Shown: positions 20,849 to 28,671 of the stretch, piece after piece
Numbering within the stretch: the first letter of the stretch is position 1
How the letters are laid out: every line of letters begins with the position of its first letter
DNA from: a virus
Virus record (IMG/VR): IMGVR_UViG_3300006101_000929
Coordinates: 1-31,321 of that record
Reading direction: 5' to 3' (one strand)
Length of the DNA: 31,321 nucleotides
Position numbers and translations under genes: made by a program
Notes under the pieces: generated by a model
What the model saw: only the letters and a program-made list of their open reading frames with translations
Told to the model about the DNA's origin: nothing
Database searches by the model: none

Positions 20849-22488
20849 CCGAACAGGCCATCATCAACGAAGCACACGAGCGTGGCATGGTAGTGCCCAA
20901 TCGCAAAGAAAGATACAGCGACGAAGACACACAGGCCGCAGGTGCCTATGTGGCCTATCCCAAAAAAGGCATACACGAATATGTGGGCTCCATAGACATC
21001 AACAGTCTATATCCCAGCGCGATCCGAGCACTCAACATGGGTCCCGAAACCATCGTTGGGCAGTTGAGACCCATCATGACCGATCGTTATATTGCAGACA
21101 AGATCCGAAGCGGTAGCAGTTTTGCTGCTGCCTGGGAAGGACTGTTTGCCACATTGGAATATACCGCAGTCATGGAGATGCAGACTGGTACCGAAGTCAC
21201 AGTGGACTGGGAGGACGGCGATGAAACTGTGCATAGTGCAGCCGAAGTCTGGCGGATCATATTCGACAGCAACCGGCCCTGGATGCTGACAGCCAATGGC
21301 ACCATATTCACCTACGAACGCGAAGCCGTGATACCTGGCTTGCTCAAACGCTGGTATGCCGAGCGTAAAGACATGCAGAAAAAACTCAAAGAATGCGCCA
21401 ATCAAGATGACGAAGAATACTGGGACAAACGACAACTGGTCAAAAAGATCAATCTCAACAGCCTGTACGGTGCTATTCTCAATCCTGGTTGTAGGTTTTT
21501 TGACAAGCGTATCGGTCAAAGTACTACTCTCACAGGGCGCAGCATTGCCAAACATATGGACGCCTATGTGAACGAATGTATCACAGGCCGATACGATCAT
21601 GTGGGCGACGCCATCATCTACGGTGACACAGACTCGTGCTATTTTACAGCCTATCCGTTTCTCCGAGAAGATATCGAACAGGGTCGTATGACCTGGACCC
21701 GAGACCTGGCAGTACAGTTATACGATTCCATAGCCGAACAGGTCAACGACAGTTTTCCTGGTTTTATGGAAACTGCGTTCCATGTGCCCAGAGAGATGGG
21801 CACAGTGATACGTGGTGGTAGAGAAATCGTGGCATCAAAAGGTCTGTTCATCACCAAAAAACGCTATGCGGTCATGTACTACGACAAAGAAGGCCGGCGT
21901 GTGGACACCCACGGCAGTCCAGGCAAGGTCAAGGCCATGGGACTGGATCTCAAAAGATCCGACACACCTCGAGTGATCCAGGATTTCCTGAGCGAGATCC
22001 TGAACGATGTGCTGGTAGGTGCCACCCGCGAACAGATCGTGGAAAAGATCCGCGAGTTCAAATATGTGTTCCGCGATCGACCCGGATGGGAAAAAGGCAG
22101 TCCCAAGCGAGTCAACAACTTGACCAAGTACAGCAAAGAAGAAGAACGTCTGGGTCGGGCCAACATGCCTGGTCATGTGCGTGCGGCCTTGAACTGGAAT
22201 GCCTTGAGAAAGATGAACGGCGACCGATACAGCCTGCAGATCGTGGATGGCATGAAAACCATCGTGTGCAAGCTCAAGGACAATCCGTTGGGTTGGACAT
22301 CTATCGGCTATCCAACCGACGAATTGCACTTGCCCGAGTGGTTCCGAGAACTGCCATTCAATGATTCGGAGATGGAAGCCACCGTGGTCGATCAAAAGAT
22401 CGACAACCTGTTGAGTGTGTTGGACTGGGATCTGGCCAGTGCTACCAATACCGACAATACCTTTGAGACCTTGTTTTCATGGAACTAG
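20815..22488 (+). CDS. 43 (C-terminal part): DNA polymerase family B, palm/fingers/thumb part (gp43-type)
   Basis: This 557-residue frame holds all three polymerase motifs: motif A D61-I-N-S-L-Y-P-S, motif B K-I-N-L-N-S-L-Y-G (about 210-220) and motif C Y269-G-D-T-D-S274, with the two metal-binding aspartates. It starts at GTG 20815 or ATG 20830, overlapping the exonuclease frame by 34 nt. No good ribosome-binding site precedes either start. The junction reads ACA GTG TGC TAC in one frame and GTG CTA CAG in the other. Adding one C (GTG CTG CTA CAG) would restore V-L-L-Q-T-T-M in a single frame, so a one-base deletion or sequence error is likely. A true split gene or frameshift remains possible. 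Confidence 0.93.
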   Translation: MLQTTMGAVALTEQAIINEAHERGMVVPNRKERYSDEDTQAAGAYVAYPKKGIHEYVGSIDINSLYPSAIRALNMGPETIVGQLRPIMTDRYIADKIRSGSSFAAAWEGLFATLEYTAVMEMQTGTEVTVDWEDGDETVHSAAEVWRIIFDSNRPWMLTANGTIFTYEREAVIPGLLKRWYAERKDMQKKLKECANQDDEEYWDKRQLVKKINLNSLYGAILNPGCRFFDKRIGQSTTLTGRSIAKHMDAYVNECITGRYDHVGDAIIYGDTDSCYFTAYPFLREDIEQGRMTWTRDLAVQLYDSIAEQVNDSFPGFMETAFHVPREMGTVIRGGREIVASKGLFITKKRYAVMYYDKEGRRVDTHGSPGKVKAMGLDLKRSDTPRVIQDFLSEILNDVLVGATREQIVEKIREFKYVFRDRPGWEKGSPKRVNNLTKYSKEEERLGRANMPGHVRAALNWNALRKMNGDRYSLQIVDGMKTIVCKLKDNPLGWTSIGYPTDELHLPEWFRELPFNDSEMEATVVDQKIDNLLSVLDWDLASATNTDNTFETLFSWN

Positions 22489-23450
22489 ATTTTGTACAAC
22501 TGGTGGCTTACCACAATCTGCTAGAGCATCAATCGTGCATGAACATGCGAAAAACATTATCACCGGGTCTGGACCATATCTTGCATACCGTAGAAAGACA
22601 TGCTGACTTTGCCAGTTTGGCACTGATTGAAAAACAACAGCAGATACAGACTGCTTTTGATCAGTTTGAACAAGAGCTGGATCGTATCAAGTGGCAGGTA
22701 CGGGACAAGATTGCCCAGCAAGAAACAGTCTGGTACCAGCGTAGCTATCAACAGTATGAAGGTACCTTGCAGGATCGACTTTCACAACGTCCAGAATTTG
22801 TGCAGGAATATCGCAATCAACGCAGGTCAATCAGCGCAGAAATGGATCATGTGTTGCAGTCTCGTGTGATGCGATACGGTGATTGGCGTCATGCTGGCAT
22901 GATCATACATCCGGGATCCGAACAATTCCTGGATCACCTGGTCGGGCTAGATCCTCTGTATCTTGTAGACGAAAGCCTGTATCTGTTGGAACCGGTGTTG
23001 GCACAACACACCGAAGTCTATCAACGCCGACTGCGTACCTATACCATTGAAGAAAATCTTGACCGATCAATCTTGAGCCAAATACCCAATGATCAATTTG
23101 CTTTCTGCTTGGTCTACAACTACTTCGAATTCCGACCGGTAGACATGATACGTCGGTATTTGGACGAGATCTGGCACAAGCTCAAACCCGGCGGAATCTT
23201 GGCCATGACCTTCAACGATTGCGATCGAGTCAGTGCAGTACAGCTGGTAGATCGTAACTTTGCCTGTTACACTCCGGGTCGGGTCATACGAGATCTAGCA
23301 CAGTTGCAGGGCTACGAGATTGAGTTTGAATGGTCAGATGAAGGACCCACGACCTGGTTGGAACTGAAACGACCGGGGACCTTGACCAGCTTGCGTGGTG
23401 GCCAGACTTTGGCCAAAATAGTTCCGTATTCAGTTGAAAATTCTAAATAA
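22479..23450 (+). CDS. Class I methyltransferase-like protein with coiled-coil N terminus
   Basis: ATG 22479 overlaps the polymerase end by 10 nt. The 323-residue protein has a helical, probably coiled-coil region (about 45-125: I-E-K-Q-Q-Q-I-Q-T-A-F-D-Q-F-E and following). A Rossmann-like domain spans about 135-320. There, D-P-L-Y-L-V-D (158-164) may be the acidic end of strand 2, F-C-L-V-Y-N-Y (209-215) strand 4, and L-K-P-G-G-I-L-A-M-T-F (235-245) the familiar motif after strand 4 in SAM methyltransferases. The glycine-rich SAM loop is degenerate. Methylation substrate is unknown; a sugar or nucleic acid is possible. It closes the polymerase unit; its 3' end carries the promoter for the clamp operon. 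Confidence 0.6.
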   Translation: MELDFVQLVAYHNLLEHQSCMNMRKTLSPGLDHILHTVERHADFASLALIEKQQQIQTAFDQFEQELDRIKWQVRDKIAQQETVWYQRSYQQYEGTLQDRLSQRPEFVQEYRNQRRSISAEMDHVLQSRVMRYGDWRHAGMIIHPGSEQFLDHLVGLDPLYLVDESLYLLEPVLAQHTEVYQRRLRTYTIEENLDRSILSQIPNDQFAFCLVYNYFEFRPVDMIRRYLDEIWHKLKPGGILAMTFNDCDRVSAVQLVDRNFACYTPGRVIRDLAQLQGYEIEFEWSDEGPTTWLELKRPGTLTSLRGGQTLAKIVPYSVENSK

Positions 23451-23462
23451 ACCCTGTACAAT
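23434..23462 (+). promoter_or_regulatory. Sigma70-like promoter of the clamp operon
   Basis: TTGAAA (23434-23439), a 17-nt spacer and TACAAT (23457-23462). It overlaps the last codons of the methyltransferase-like gene. An AAGGAG ribosome-binding site (23471-23476) precedes the ATG at 23484. Confidence 0.8.
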
Positions 23463-23483
23463 ACATATTCAAGGAGAACGACA

Positions 23484-24206
23484 ATGAGAGATCACTTATT
23501 AGATTTGGTAGGACACACACATGACCTGGGTTGCATTGACCTGGTGCGTATCGCCGGCACAGCCGACAAGACCACGATCGAGGCCTTGGCCGAAGATCGC
23601 AGCGTGGTGTTGCAAGGTGAATATGCCACACCCGTGGCTGACTTCATGGGCACGTTTGGCATGCCCAATCTTGGCAAGCTCAAGATCATGCTGAACCTGC
23701 AAGAGTACAAAGAAAATGCTGTATTGACGCTGGGTAAAAATTCTGCAGGTGAGCCCGAGCATATCAGTTTCAAAAATGCCGCAGGTGATTTCAAGAACAA
23801 CTACAGATTCATGGCCGCCGCACATGTGAATGCCAAGCTCAAGACCATTGAATTCAAAGGTGTGCCCTGGGTGATCGAGTTTACACCCACGGTGGTGGCC
23901 ATACAGAGATTCAAGATGCAGGCGCAGGCCATGGCCGAGGAATTGAACTTTGATGTCAAGACCGAAGGCGGCGATTTGAAATTCTACTTTGGTGATCATT
24001 CGACCCATGCTGGCAATTTTGTGTTTGAATCCGGTGTGACTGGTGTTCTCAAAAGAACATGGTCATGGCCAATCAAGACCGTGATTTCAATTCTGGATTT
24101 GGCCGGAGACAAGACTTTCCGTATCAGTGACAGTGGTGCAGCCATGATAACTGTGGATTCAGGACTGGCTGTTTACAACTACATTTTGTTGGCACAAACC
24201 AAGTGA
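23484..24206 (+). CDS. 45: DNA polymerase sliding clamp (gp45-type)
   Basis: The 240-residue protein matches T4 gp45 in size (228) and architecture, a PCNA-like fold of two repeated domains that forms a trimeric ring and tethers polymerase to DNA. It also helps activate late transcription in T4. Recognisable segments include D-R-S-V-V-L-Q-G-E-Y near residues 39-48, P-V-A-D-F-M-G-T-F-G-M-P-N-L-G-K-L and the C-terminal G-V-L-K-R-T-W-S-W-P-I-K, F-R-I-S-D-S-G-A-A and V-Y-N-Y-I-L-L. It has a strong own promoter and ribosome-binding site and heads the operon down to about 27783. T4 clamp-loader genes 44 and 62 are not between it and gene 43 here. Confidence 0.93.
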   Translation: MRDHLLDLVGHTHDLGCIDLVRIAGTADKTTIEALAEDRSVVLQGEYATPVADFMGTFGMPNLGKLKIMLNLQEYKENAVLTLGKNSAGEPEHISFKNAAGDFKNNYRFMAAAHVNAKLKTIEFKGVPWVIEFTPTVVAIQRFKMQAQAMAEELNFDVKTEGGDLKFYFGDHSTHAGNFVFESGVTGVLKRTWSWPIKTVISILDLAGDKTFRISDSGAAMITVDSGLAVYNYILLAQTK

Positions 24207-25771
24207 TACAGGACGACCTAACTGCCAAGCAACACGACTACGCAGTATTCTTGCCGGCCATCTCGGGATTCTATGCCACGTTTGTGGGCAAGCAAAGAGA
24301 TCCGGTAAACGGTCCTTATGTGGATCCAGCTCGTATGCCTGTGGGCATACCGGACATGGAACAGATGAACTGGTTGAACGACCAGAAAGCCCTGTTCCCC
24401 TACAAGTGGTCGTTATACTCGGGTGGTCATGCCAACTTGGATTTGAACAAGCAGGACTGGAGCGAAGACATGGTTCGCAATCGAGATCCCAATACCTTGT
24501 TGTTGGGAGACTCGGGCGGATTCCAGATTGCCAAAGGCTTGTGGGAAGGTGACTGGCGTGCCGGTTCTGGTTGTAAAAAAGCCGAAGCCAAGCGACGAGC
24601 GGTGTTGACCTGGCTGGACAGCGTCAGCAACTACTGTATGACCTTGGATATTCCGACCTGGGTCATACACGACAAGAAAGCATCAGACGCTTGCCAGATA
24701 CGCAACTTGCAAGAAGCCATTGACGCTACCAAGTTCAACAACGAATATTTCATGCGGCATCGCCGAGGCAAGGCCAATGGTGGTACCAAGATTTTGAATG
24801 TGTTGCAGGGCGACAATCATCCCAATGCCGACGACTGGTACGAGATCATGAAAGAATACTGTGATCCCATCAAATATCCCGACACACACTTTGATGGCTG
24901 GGCCATGGGCGGACAGAACATGTGTGATGTACATCTGATCCTGCGCAGATTGGTGGCCTTGAGACATGATGGCCTGTTACAGGAAGGTGTACATGATTGG
25001 ATGCACTTCTTGGGCACTAGCAAACTGGAATGGGCAGTGTTGTTGACCGACATACAACGAGCAGTAAGAAAATATGTGAATCCGGCATTTACCATCAGTT
25101 TTGATTGCGCCAGCCCGTTCTTGGCCACGGCCAATGGACAGGTATATCATCATATCGATCTGCCGCACGAAGGCAAATGGTGTTACAGAATGAGTCCAAT
25201 CGTGGATGACAAAAAATACAGCAACGACACCAGGCCGTTTGGTCCTGCTGTGGTAGCTGATGGCCTGATCAAGCACTTTGACGAAAGCCCGATCAGTCAG
25301 CAGTTGACCATGAAAGACGTGTGTATCTATGCACCGGGTGATCTCAACAAGATTGGCAAGGAAGGCAAGACGTCGTGGGACAGTTTCAGTTATGCGTTGT
25401 TGATGGGTCACAATGTGTGGATGCACATCGAAGCAGTACAACGTGCCAATCGCGAATACGATGCCGGAAATTATCCCTACATGATGCGGAACGAAAATGG
25501 CGGAAACGAAATGTTCCGCGATATCGTGGAAGCCATATTTGCCACACCAGACCGAGCCGAAGCCGAGGCCATAATCGAGTACTACGATCGTTACTGGATG
25601 GACATAATCGGTACCAGAGGATTCAAAGGCAAGAAGGCCAAGAGTGGACGTCCGTTGTTCAATCAACTGTTTACAGTGACCGACTCTGAGTCGGTTGACA
25701 CCGCAACAGATGACAGTGTACAATTAGATACAGCACTATTGGATCAACTGGAACAGGAACCAATCACATGA
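24203..25771 (+). CDS. dpdA-like: TGT-superfamily protein, DpdA-like DNA 7-deazaguanine transglycosylase
   Basis: GTG 24203 overlaps the clamp TGA (GTGA). The 522-residue protein has tRNA-guanine-transglycosylase motifs in order: G-D103-S-G-G-F-Q108 (general-base Asp in TGT), L-Q-G-D-N (201-205, TGT has V-Q-G-G), G-W-A-M-G-G (232-237, base-recognition loop) and S-F-D301-C with A-T-A-N-G (TGT has M-F-D-C-V-L-P-T-R-x-A-R-N-G; this Asp is the nucleophile). The C-terminal zinc motif C-x-C-x-x-C of TGT is missing. Members such as DpdA exchange guanine in DNA for a 7-deazaguanine, protecting phage DNA from restriction. Context with clamp, polymerase and a QueD-like gene supports DNA rather than tRNA. 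Acidic tail at the C terminus. Confidence 0.75.
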   Translation: MIQDDLTAKQHDYAVFLPAISGFYATFVGKQRDPVNGPYVDPARMPVGIPDMEQMNWLNDQKALFPYKWSLYSGGHANLDLNKQDWSEDMVRNRDPNTLLLGDSGGFQIAKGLWEGDWRAGSGCKKAEAKRRAVLTWLDSVSNYCMTLDIPTWVIHDKKASDACQIRNLQEAIDATKFNNEYFMRHRRGKANGGTKILNVLQGDNHPNADDWYEIMKEYCDPIKYPDTHFDGWAMGGQNMCDVHLILRRLVALRHDGLLQEGVHDWMHFLGTSKLEWAVLLTDIQRAVRKYVNPAFTISFDCASPFLATANGQVYHHIDLPHEGKWCYRMSPIVDDKKYSNDTRPFGPAVVADGLIKHFDESPISQQLTMKDVCIYAPGDLNKIGKEGKTSWDSFSYALLMGHNVWMHIEAVQRANREYDAGNYPYMMRNENGGNEMFRDIVEAIFATPDRAEAEAIIEYYDRYWMDIIGTRGFKGKKAKSGRPLFNQLFTVTDSESVDTATDDSVQLDTALLDQLEQEPIT

Positions 25772-25965
25772 GCGATTACACAAATAGACTACGACATCTA
25801 GAAGAAGCACATCACACTTTGGACAAACGCATCGACGGCATGGAACGTACCGGCATTTTTGGTGATTTCAATCTAGAAGACATGAAAAAACAACGCCTGC
25901 TGTTGCGAGACCAGATTGTTGCCCTTAAACAACAACACCAGATCGACGACAAAAAACATGGATAG
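25768..25965 (+). CDS. DUF465/SlyX-like small coiled-coil protein
   Basis: The ATG overlaps the DpdA-like stop (ATGA). The 65-residue product is helical and charged: R-L-R-H-L-E-E-A-H-H-T-L-D-K-R-I, then L-E-D-M-K-K-Q-R-L-L-L-R-D-Q-I. This is the hairpin pattern of DUF465 (short two-helix protein, L-K-K-x-R-L-x-L-K-D-x-I). Function of the family is unknown. Its place in the operon suggests an accessory subunit, but this is only context. The next gene starts 8 nt before its stop. Confidence 0.65.
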   Translation: MSDYTNRLRHLEEAHHTLDKRIDGMERTGIFGDFNLEDMKKQRLLLRDQIVALKQQHQIDDKKHG

Positions 25966-26473
25966 ACCTGGACACAACAACATAAGTTTTTTTGTCGGAA
26001 CCGAAGTAGAACACACACCGGCCCATGGACACAAGACCTTGTTTGTGGTGGGCACGCAAGACCCAGATGTCATATCAAAACGGTGTCGAGAAAACTGGTG
26101 TGAACACATCTACTTTGGAGCCAATCAAAGTTTTCCAAATCCTGCTGTCGGTGACACCACAGCTTGGCAGGCCTGGGAAAGCATGATTGTGCCGTGTTTG
26201 CAAGCAGGATACTTGTGTACCCTGGATATAGATGTGAGTGCAGTGGCAGGCCTGACCCAAGGGTGTTTGGTCGAATACCATAACTTCATACCCATGATCT
26301 CGGTCAAGATACCGCATATACAACAGTTGGGCTACCATGCCACAATCAAGATTGACGACACCGACTTTGCCAAAAGCAACCCCGGAGTTTGGTGTCATAG
26401 TTTGCATGATTTAAGGACTAGAAAACAATTTACTCCGTGGGCGGCTTATACCAAAGACAAGGTGATCACATGA
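25958..26473 (+). CDS. Unknown protein, 171 aa
   Basis: ATG 25958 lies in the coupled position, overlapping the preceding gene by 8 nt; the longer frame from 25916 is not needed. The protein reads as a compact alpha/beta domain: I-S-F-F-V-G-T-E-V-E-H-T-P-A-H-G, L-F-V-V-G-T-Q-D, then H-I-Y-F-G-A-N-Q-S-F-P, L-C-T-L-D-I-D-V, F-I-P-M-I-S-V-K-I-P and I-K-I-D-D-T-D-F, ending P-G-V-W-C-H-S-L-H-D. It has the look of a conserved T4-like marine phage protein. Strand-rich with His and Cys at possible active-site positions (H-T-P-A-H-G; W-C-H-S). No reaction is proposed. Confidence 0.75.
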   Translation: MDRPGHNNISFFVGTEVEHTPAHGHKTLFVVGTQDPDVISKRCRENWCEHIYFGANQSFPNPAVGDTTAWQAWESMIVPCLQAGYLCTLDIDVSAVAGLTQGCLVEYHNFIPMISVKIPHIQQLGYHATIKIDDTDFAKSNPGVWCHSLHDLRTRKQFTPWAAYTKDKVIT

Positions 26474-26802
26474 AATCAGAACAACCAGCTACCGGCATAT
26501 TGAAAAATCGAGACTGGGGCGATGCCGTGACCTACAAAGTGGTCTGCGAATGCGGGCAACCCGATCATGAACATGATGTCTGGATCGAAGCCTCTGAGAC
26601 CGGAGTGGAAGTGCATGTGTATTTGACTGTCAAGACCAATTTCTGGAGTCGCACACGTTGGTCGCACATGTGGCAGTTGCTCACACAAGGCCATGTCCGC
26701 GCTGAAACCACGATTGGTATGAATCAACAGCAGGCCCAGAACTATGCCTCTGCCTTGCATCATGCAGTAGAAGATGTGACACGATTAAGGCAAGCACCAT
26801 GA
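26470..26802 (+). CDS. Unknown protein with N-terminal C-x-C motif, 110 aa
   Basis: ATG 26470 overlaps the previous TGA (ATGA) and is preferred to the upstream GTG at 26437. Residues 20-35 include V-V-C-E-C-G-Q-P-D-H-E-H-D-V-W-I, so a C-x-C and H-x-H pair could bind a metal. A strand pair V-E-V-H-V-Y-L-T-V-K and a helix W-S-H-M-W-Q-L-L-T follow, and it ends with a Q-Q-A-Q-N-Y-A-S-A-L helix. Family unknown. It continues the coupled operon; ATG of the next gene overlaps the stop. Confidence 0.75.
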   Translation: MKSEQPATGILKNRDWGDAVTYKVVCECGQPDHEHDVWIEASETGVEVHVYLTVKTNFWSRTRWSHMWQLLTQGHVRAETTIGMNQQQAQNYASALHHAVEDVTRLRQAP

Positions 26803-27074
26803 TCAAACGATTATTGCGACGCCTGATCAACTGGGCCCAAGACCTGGATCACTGCAATGCCTTGTCCGTATCATCCTGTAGACCCGACATCGAAATGCCC
26901 AGTCCGGTCAGATTCAAAATACAACAGGCCACAGGTGGAACTATCGTTGAAATTGCCCATTATGATAGCAAACGAGACGAAAGTCGTGTAAACTTACATA
27001 TTATACCCGATTCAGAATCTGACATGCCTCAAGCGATCGCTCAAATTATAACCATTGAATTATTGAAAGCCTAA
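26799..27074 (+). CDS. Unknown small protein, 91 aa
   Basis: ATG 26799 overlaps the preceding TGA. The protein starts with a basic amphipathic helix (M-I-K-R-L-L-R-R-L-I-N-W-A-Q), then a domain with V-R-F-K-I-Q-Q-A-T-G-G-T-I-V-E-I-A-H-Y-D, V-N-L-H-I-I-P-D and a C-terminal helix I-A-Q-I-I-T-I-E-L-L-K-A. Probably a small alpha/beta phage protein. Function not known. Confidence 0.7.
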   Translation: MIKRLLRRLINWAQDLDHCNALSVSSCRPDIEMPSPVRFKIQQATGGTIVEIAHYDSKRDESRVNLHIIPDSESDMPQAIAQIITIELLKA

Positions 27075-27075
27075 C

Positions 27076-27540
27076 ATGATATCAAGTCAAAGAGAAACTG
27101 CGGAACGCATCAGCCGAGCAGCTACCAGAAAAATCTGGGTACGTTTCCAAAAAGAAGGCATACACCGTTATCCGGCTGCCGCGACTGATCCACTATTGGC
27201 CACCGGAGACGAGTATGATGTTTCGTTCCTGGCCAGCCCACATCGTCATATCTTCCATTTTAGAGTGTGGATTGATGTGTTCCATAACGATCGAGACATC
27301 GAGTTTATACAGTTCAAACGCTGGCTCGAGAACCTTTACAGTGGAACCGGTCCCTATAATGAAGGTCGAGTTTTAGAATTAAATTACAAATCTTGTGAGA
27401 TGATGGCCGATGACTTATATATACAGATAGCAGATCGCTATCCGTATCGTGCTGTATGGATCGAAGTGGCCGAAGATGGCGAGAATGGTTGCTTGATCCA
27501 GTATGAACTTGCTCGCCCTAGCCTATCAATCGACATTTAA
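27076..27540 (+). CDS. QueD/PTPS-like T-fold protein (tentative)
   Basis: The 154-residue protein begins one base after the previous stop. Its layout matches 6-pyruvoyl-tetrahydropterin synthase/QueD. H30 lies in G-I-H-R-Y-P near the N terminus. S-P-H56-R-H58-I-F-H-F-R-V-W-I-D-V occupies the place of H-G-H-x-Y-x-V-x-V, and D-I-E-F-I-Q-F-K-R-W-L the place of M-V-x-D-F-x-x-L-K. S-C-E108-M-M-A-D-D-L-Y then A-V-W-I-E-V-A-E-D lines up with T-x-E-N-L-A and V-x-V-x-E-T. The three-His zinc site may thus be preserved. QueD makes carboxytetrahydropterin, a 7-deazaguanine precursor. The catalytic Cys and the H of the charge relay are not clear, so it could be a diverged relative. It fits with the DpdA-like gene upstream. 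Confidence 0.5.
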   Translation: MISSQRETAERISRAATRKIWVRFQKEGIHRYPAAATDPLLATGDEYDVSFLASPHRHIFHFRVWIDVFHNDRDIEFIQFKRWLENLYSGTGPYNEGRVLELNYKSCEMMADDLYIQIADRYPYRAVWIEVAEDGENGCLIQYELARPSLSIDI

Positions 27541-27552
27541 CAAGGAACCTAG

Positions 27553-27783
27553 ATGGGACGCCCACAATACCAGACCAATGCACGGGCCATGGCCGCTTGG
27601 AACGACCTGGATCGATTTAGAAATTTCTGCGTGGAATATGGTTATAGATTCCGTGAAGAAGACCTTTACAACTTTAAAACCTATGCCTGGCAACAGTACA
27701 ACAAATGGGCGCAAGGCAAGAATGCCAAAAACATGTGGGAAGAAGATACCCGCAGATTCTCAGGATACCGATACAGTAGATGA
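27553..27783 (+). CDS. Unknown small aromatic protein, 76 aa
   Basis: AAGGAACCTAG upstream supports ATG 27553. The protein is rich in Trp, Tyr, Phe and Arg: A-W-N-D-L-D-R-F-R-N-F-C-V-E-Y-G-Y-R-F, then D-L-Y-N-F-K-T-Y-A-W-Q-Q-Y and K-N-M-W-E-E-D. It looks like a compact helical domain and resembles small conserved proteins of T4-like marine phages. It closes the clamp operon, with its stop overlapping the next ATG. Confidence 0.75.
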   Translation: MGRPQYQTNARAMAAWNDLDRFRNFCVEYGYRFREEDLYNFKTYAWQQYNKWAQGKNAKNMWEEDTRRFSGYRYSR

Positions 27784-28646
27784 TCAATATATTTTTCGTT
27801 CCAGGAATGTTTGGATCAACCATCGAATACGTATTAAGATCTTTTACCAAAGAATACACACCCGTCACATGCAGTATCGATGATGATGGATCCATGCACT
27901 CGTTCAAGAAACAATTTCATCCACTCTCATTAGATGACCTGGGCAACTCTGTTTACTCGGACATTACCACTCCAATATATCCATTCAAAAAAGGTCACCT
28001 TCCTGAAATTATTGAGTTATTTCAAAAACAGGTTATGGACAAAAAATCTGTATTGATATATGCTGATTCATTACAATCAGCCGAACTCAACATGCTGTTT
28101 CAGTATTATAAAATTGCAAATGGATCAAGATTAAAACTCGGTCTGGATATATTCTGCGGGGACAATGCCCAAAACATTATAAATTGGAATAAAAAATACC
28201 GACACTGGAGCGATATGCAATATTGGGAGCTTCGTGAATGGATCAGTCTGTTTTACCCACAGTGGGTACAGGAATGGATAATGTCTCAACATCAGGTACC
28301 CAACGGATTTTTAAAGATATCAAATACAGATCTATTATATAATACCAAGGACCGCTTGATTGATATTGTAAATTTTACCAAACTAACCATTAGCAAACAG
28401 CTTGATGATTTTGTGACCAAATGGCAACAGAAGCAACAATATATTGTGTCGGAATTTGATACGTTAGATCAGATCATGTCCAACACGTTGTCTCAAAAAG
28501 ATTTTTCCTGGTGCCCGTTGTGTATCATTGGCGAAGCTATCATACAACAACGCTTACGGGCTGAAAAATTCGAGATCAGGTGCGATGGGCTCAACACCTT
28601 TCCAACAGACGCCAAAACACTTTACTCTCTGCTAGAAAAATGTTAA
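27780..28646 (+). CDS. Unknown AT-rich protein, possibly P-loop/sulfotransferase-like
   Basis: ATG 27780 overlaps the previous TGA (ATGA). The 288-residue protein begins M-I-N-I-F-F-V-P-G-M-F-G-S-T-I-E-Y, where the G-x-x-G-S-T-I after a hydrophobic strand resembles a sulfotransferase phosphate loop, though no Lys is present. A mid-region W-E-L-R-E-W-I-S-L-F-Y-P-Q-W and a later L-D-D-F-V-T-K-W-Q-Q-K-Q-Q segment look helical. A C-terminal C-P-L-C pair may matter. Its DNA is visibly more AT-rich than both neighbours, with many TTA, ATA and AAA codons, suggesting separate acquisition. It begins the glycan block, so a carbohydrate-modifying role is possible but unproven. Confidence 0.7.
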   Translation: MINIFFVPGMFGSTIEYVLRSFTKEYTPVTCSIDDDGSMHSFKKQFHPLSLDDLGNSVYSDITTPIYPFKKGHLPEIIELFQKQVMDKKSVLIYADSLQSAELNMLFQYYKIANGSRLKLGLDIFCGDNAQNIINWNKKYRHWSDMQYWELREWISLFYPQWVQEWIMSQHQVPNGFLKISNTDLLYNTKDRLIDIVNFTKLTISKQLDDFVTKWQQKQQYIVSEFDTLDQIMSNTLSQKDFSWCPLCIIGEAIIQQRLRAEKFEIRCDGLNTFPTDAKTLYSLLEKC

Positions 28647-28671
28647 ACTGATAAAACTATAGGAAATACAT

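Noticed and set aside
24977-25723. Antisense frame of 248 aa
   Set aside because: It is opposite the TGT-like motifs of the DpdA-like gene, so it is best explained as codon-structure shadow.
27503-27883. A 126-aa + strand frame across two genes
   Set aside because: It overlaps three coupled genes in another frame and lacks a ribosome-binding site; the 27553 gene has AAGGAAC and conserved-looking sequence.
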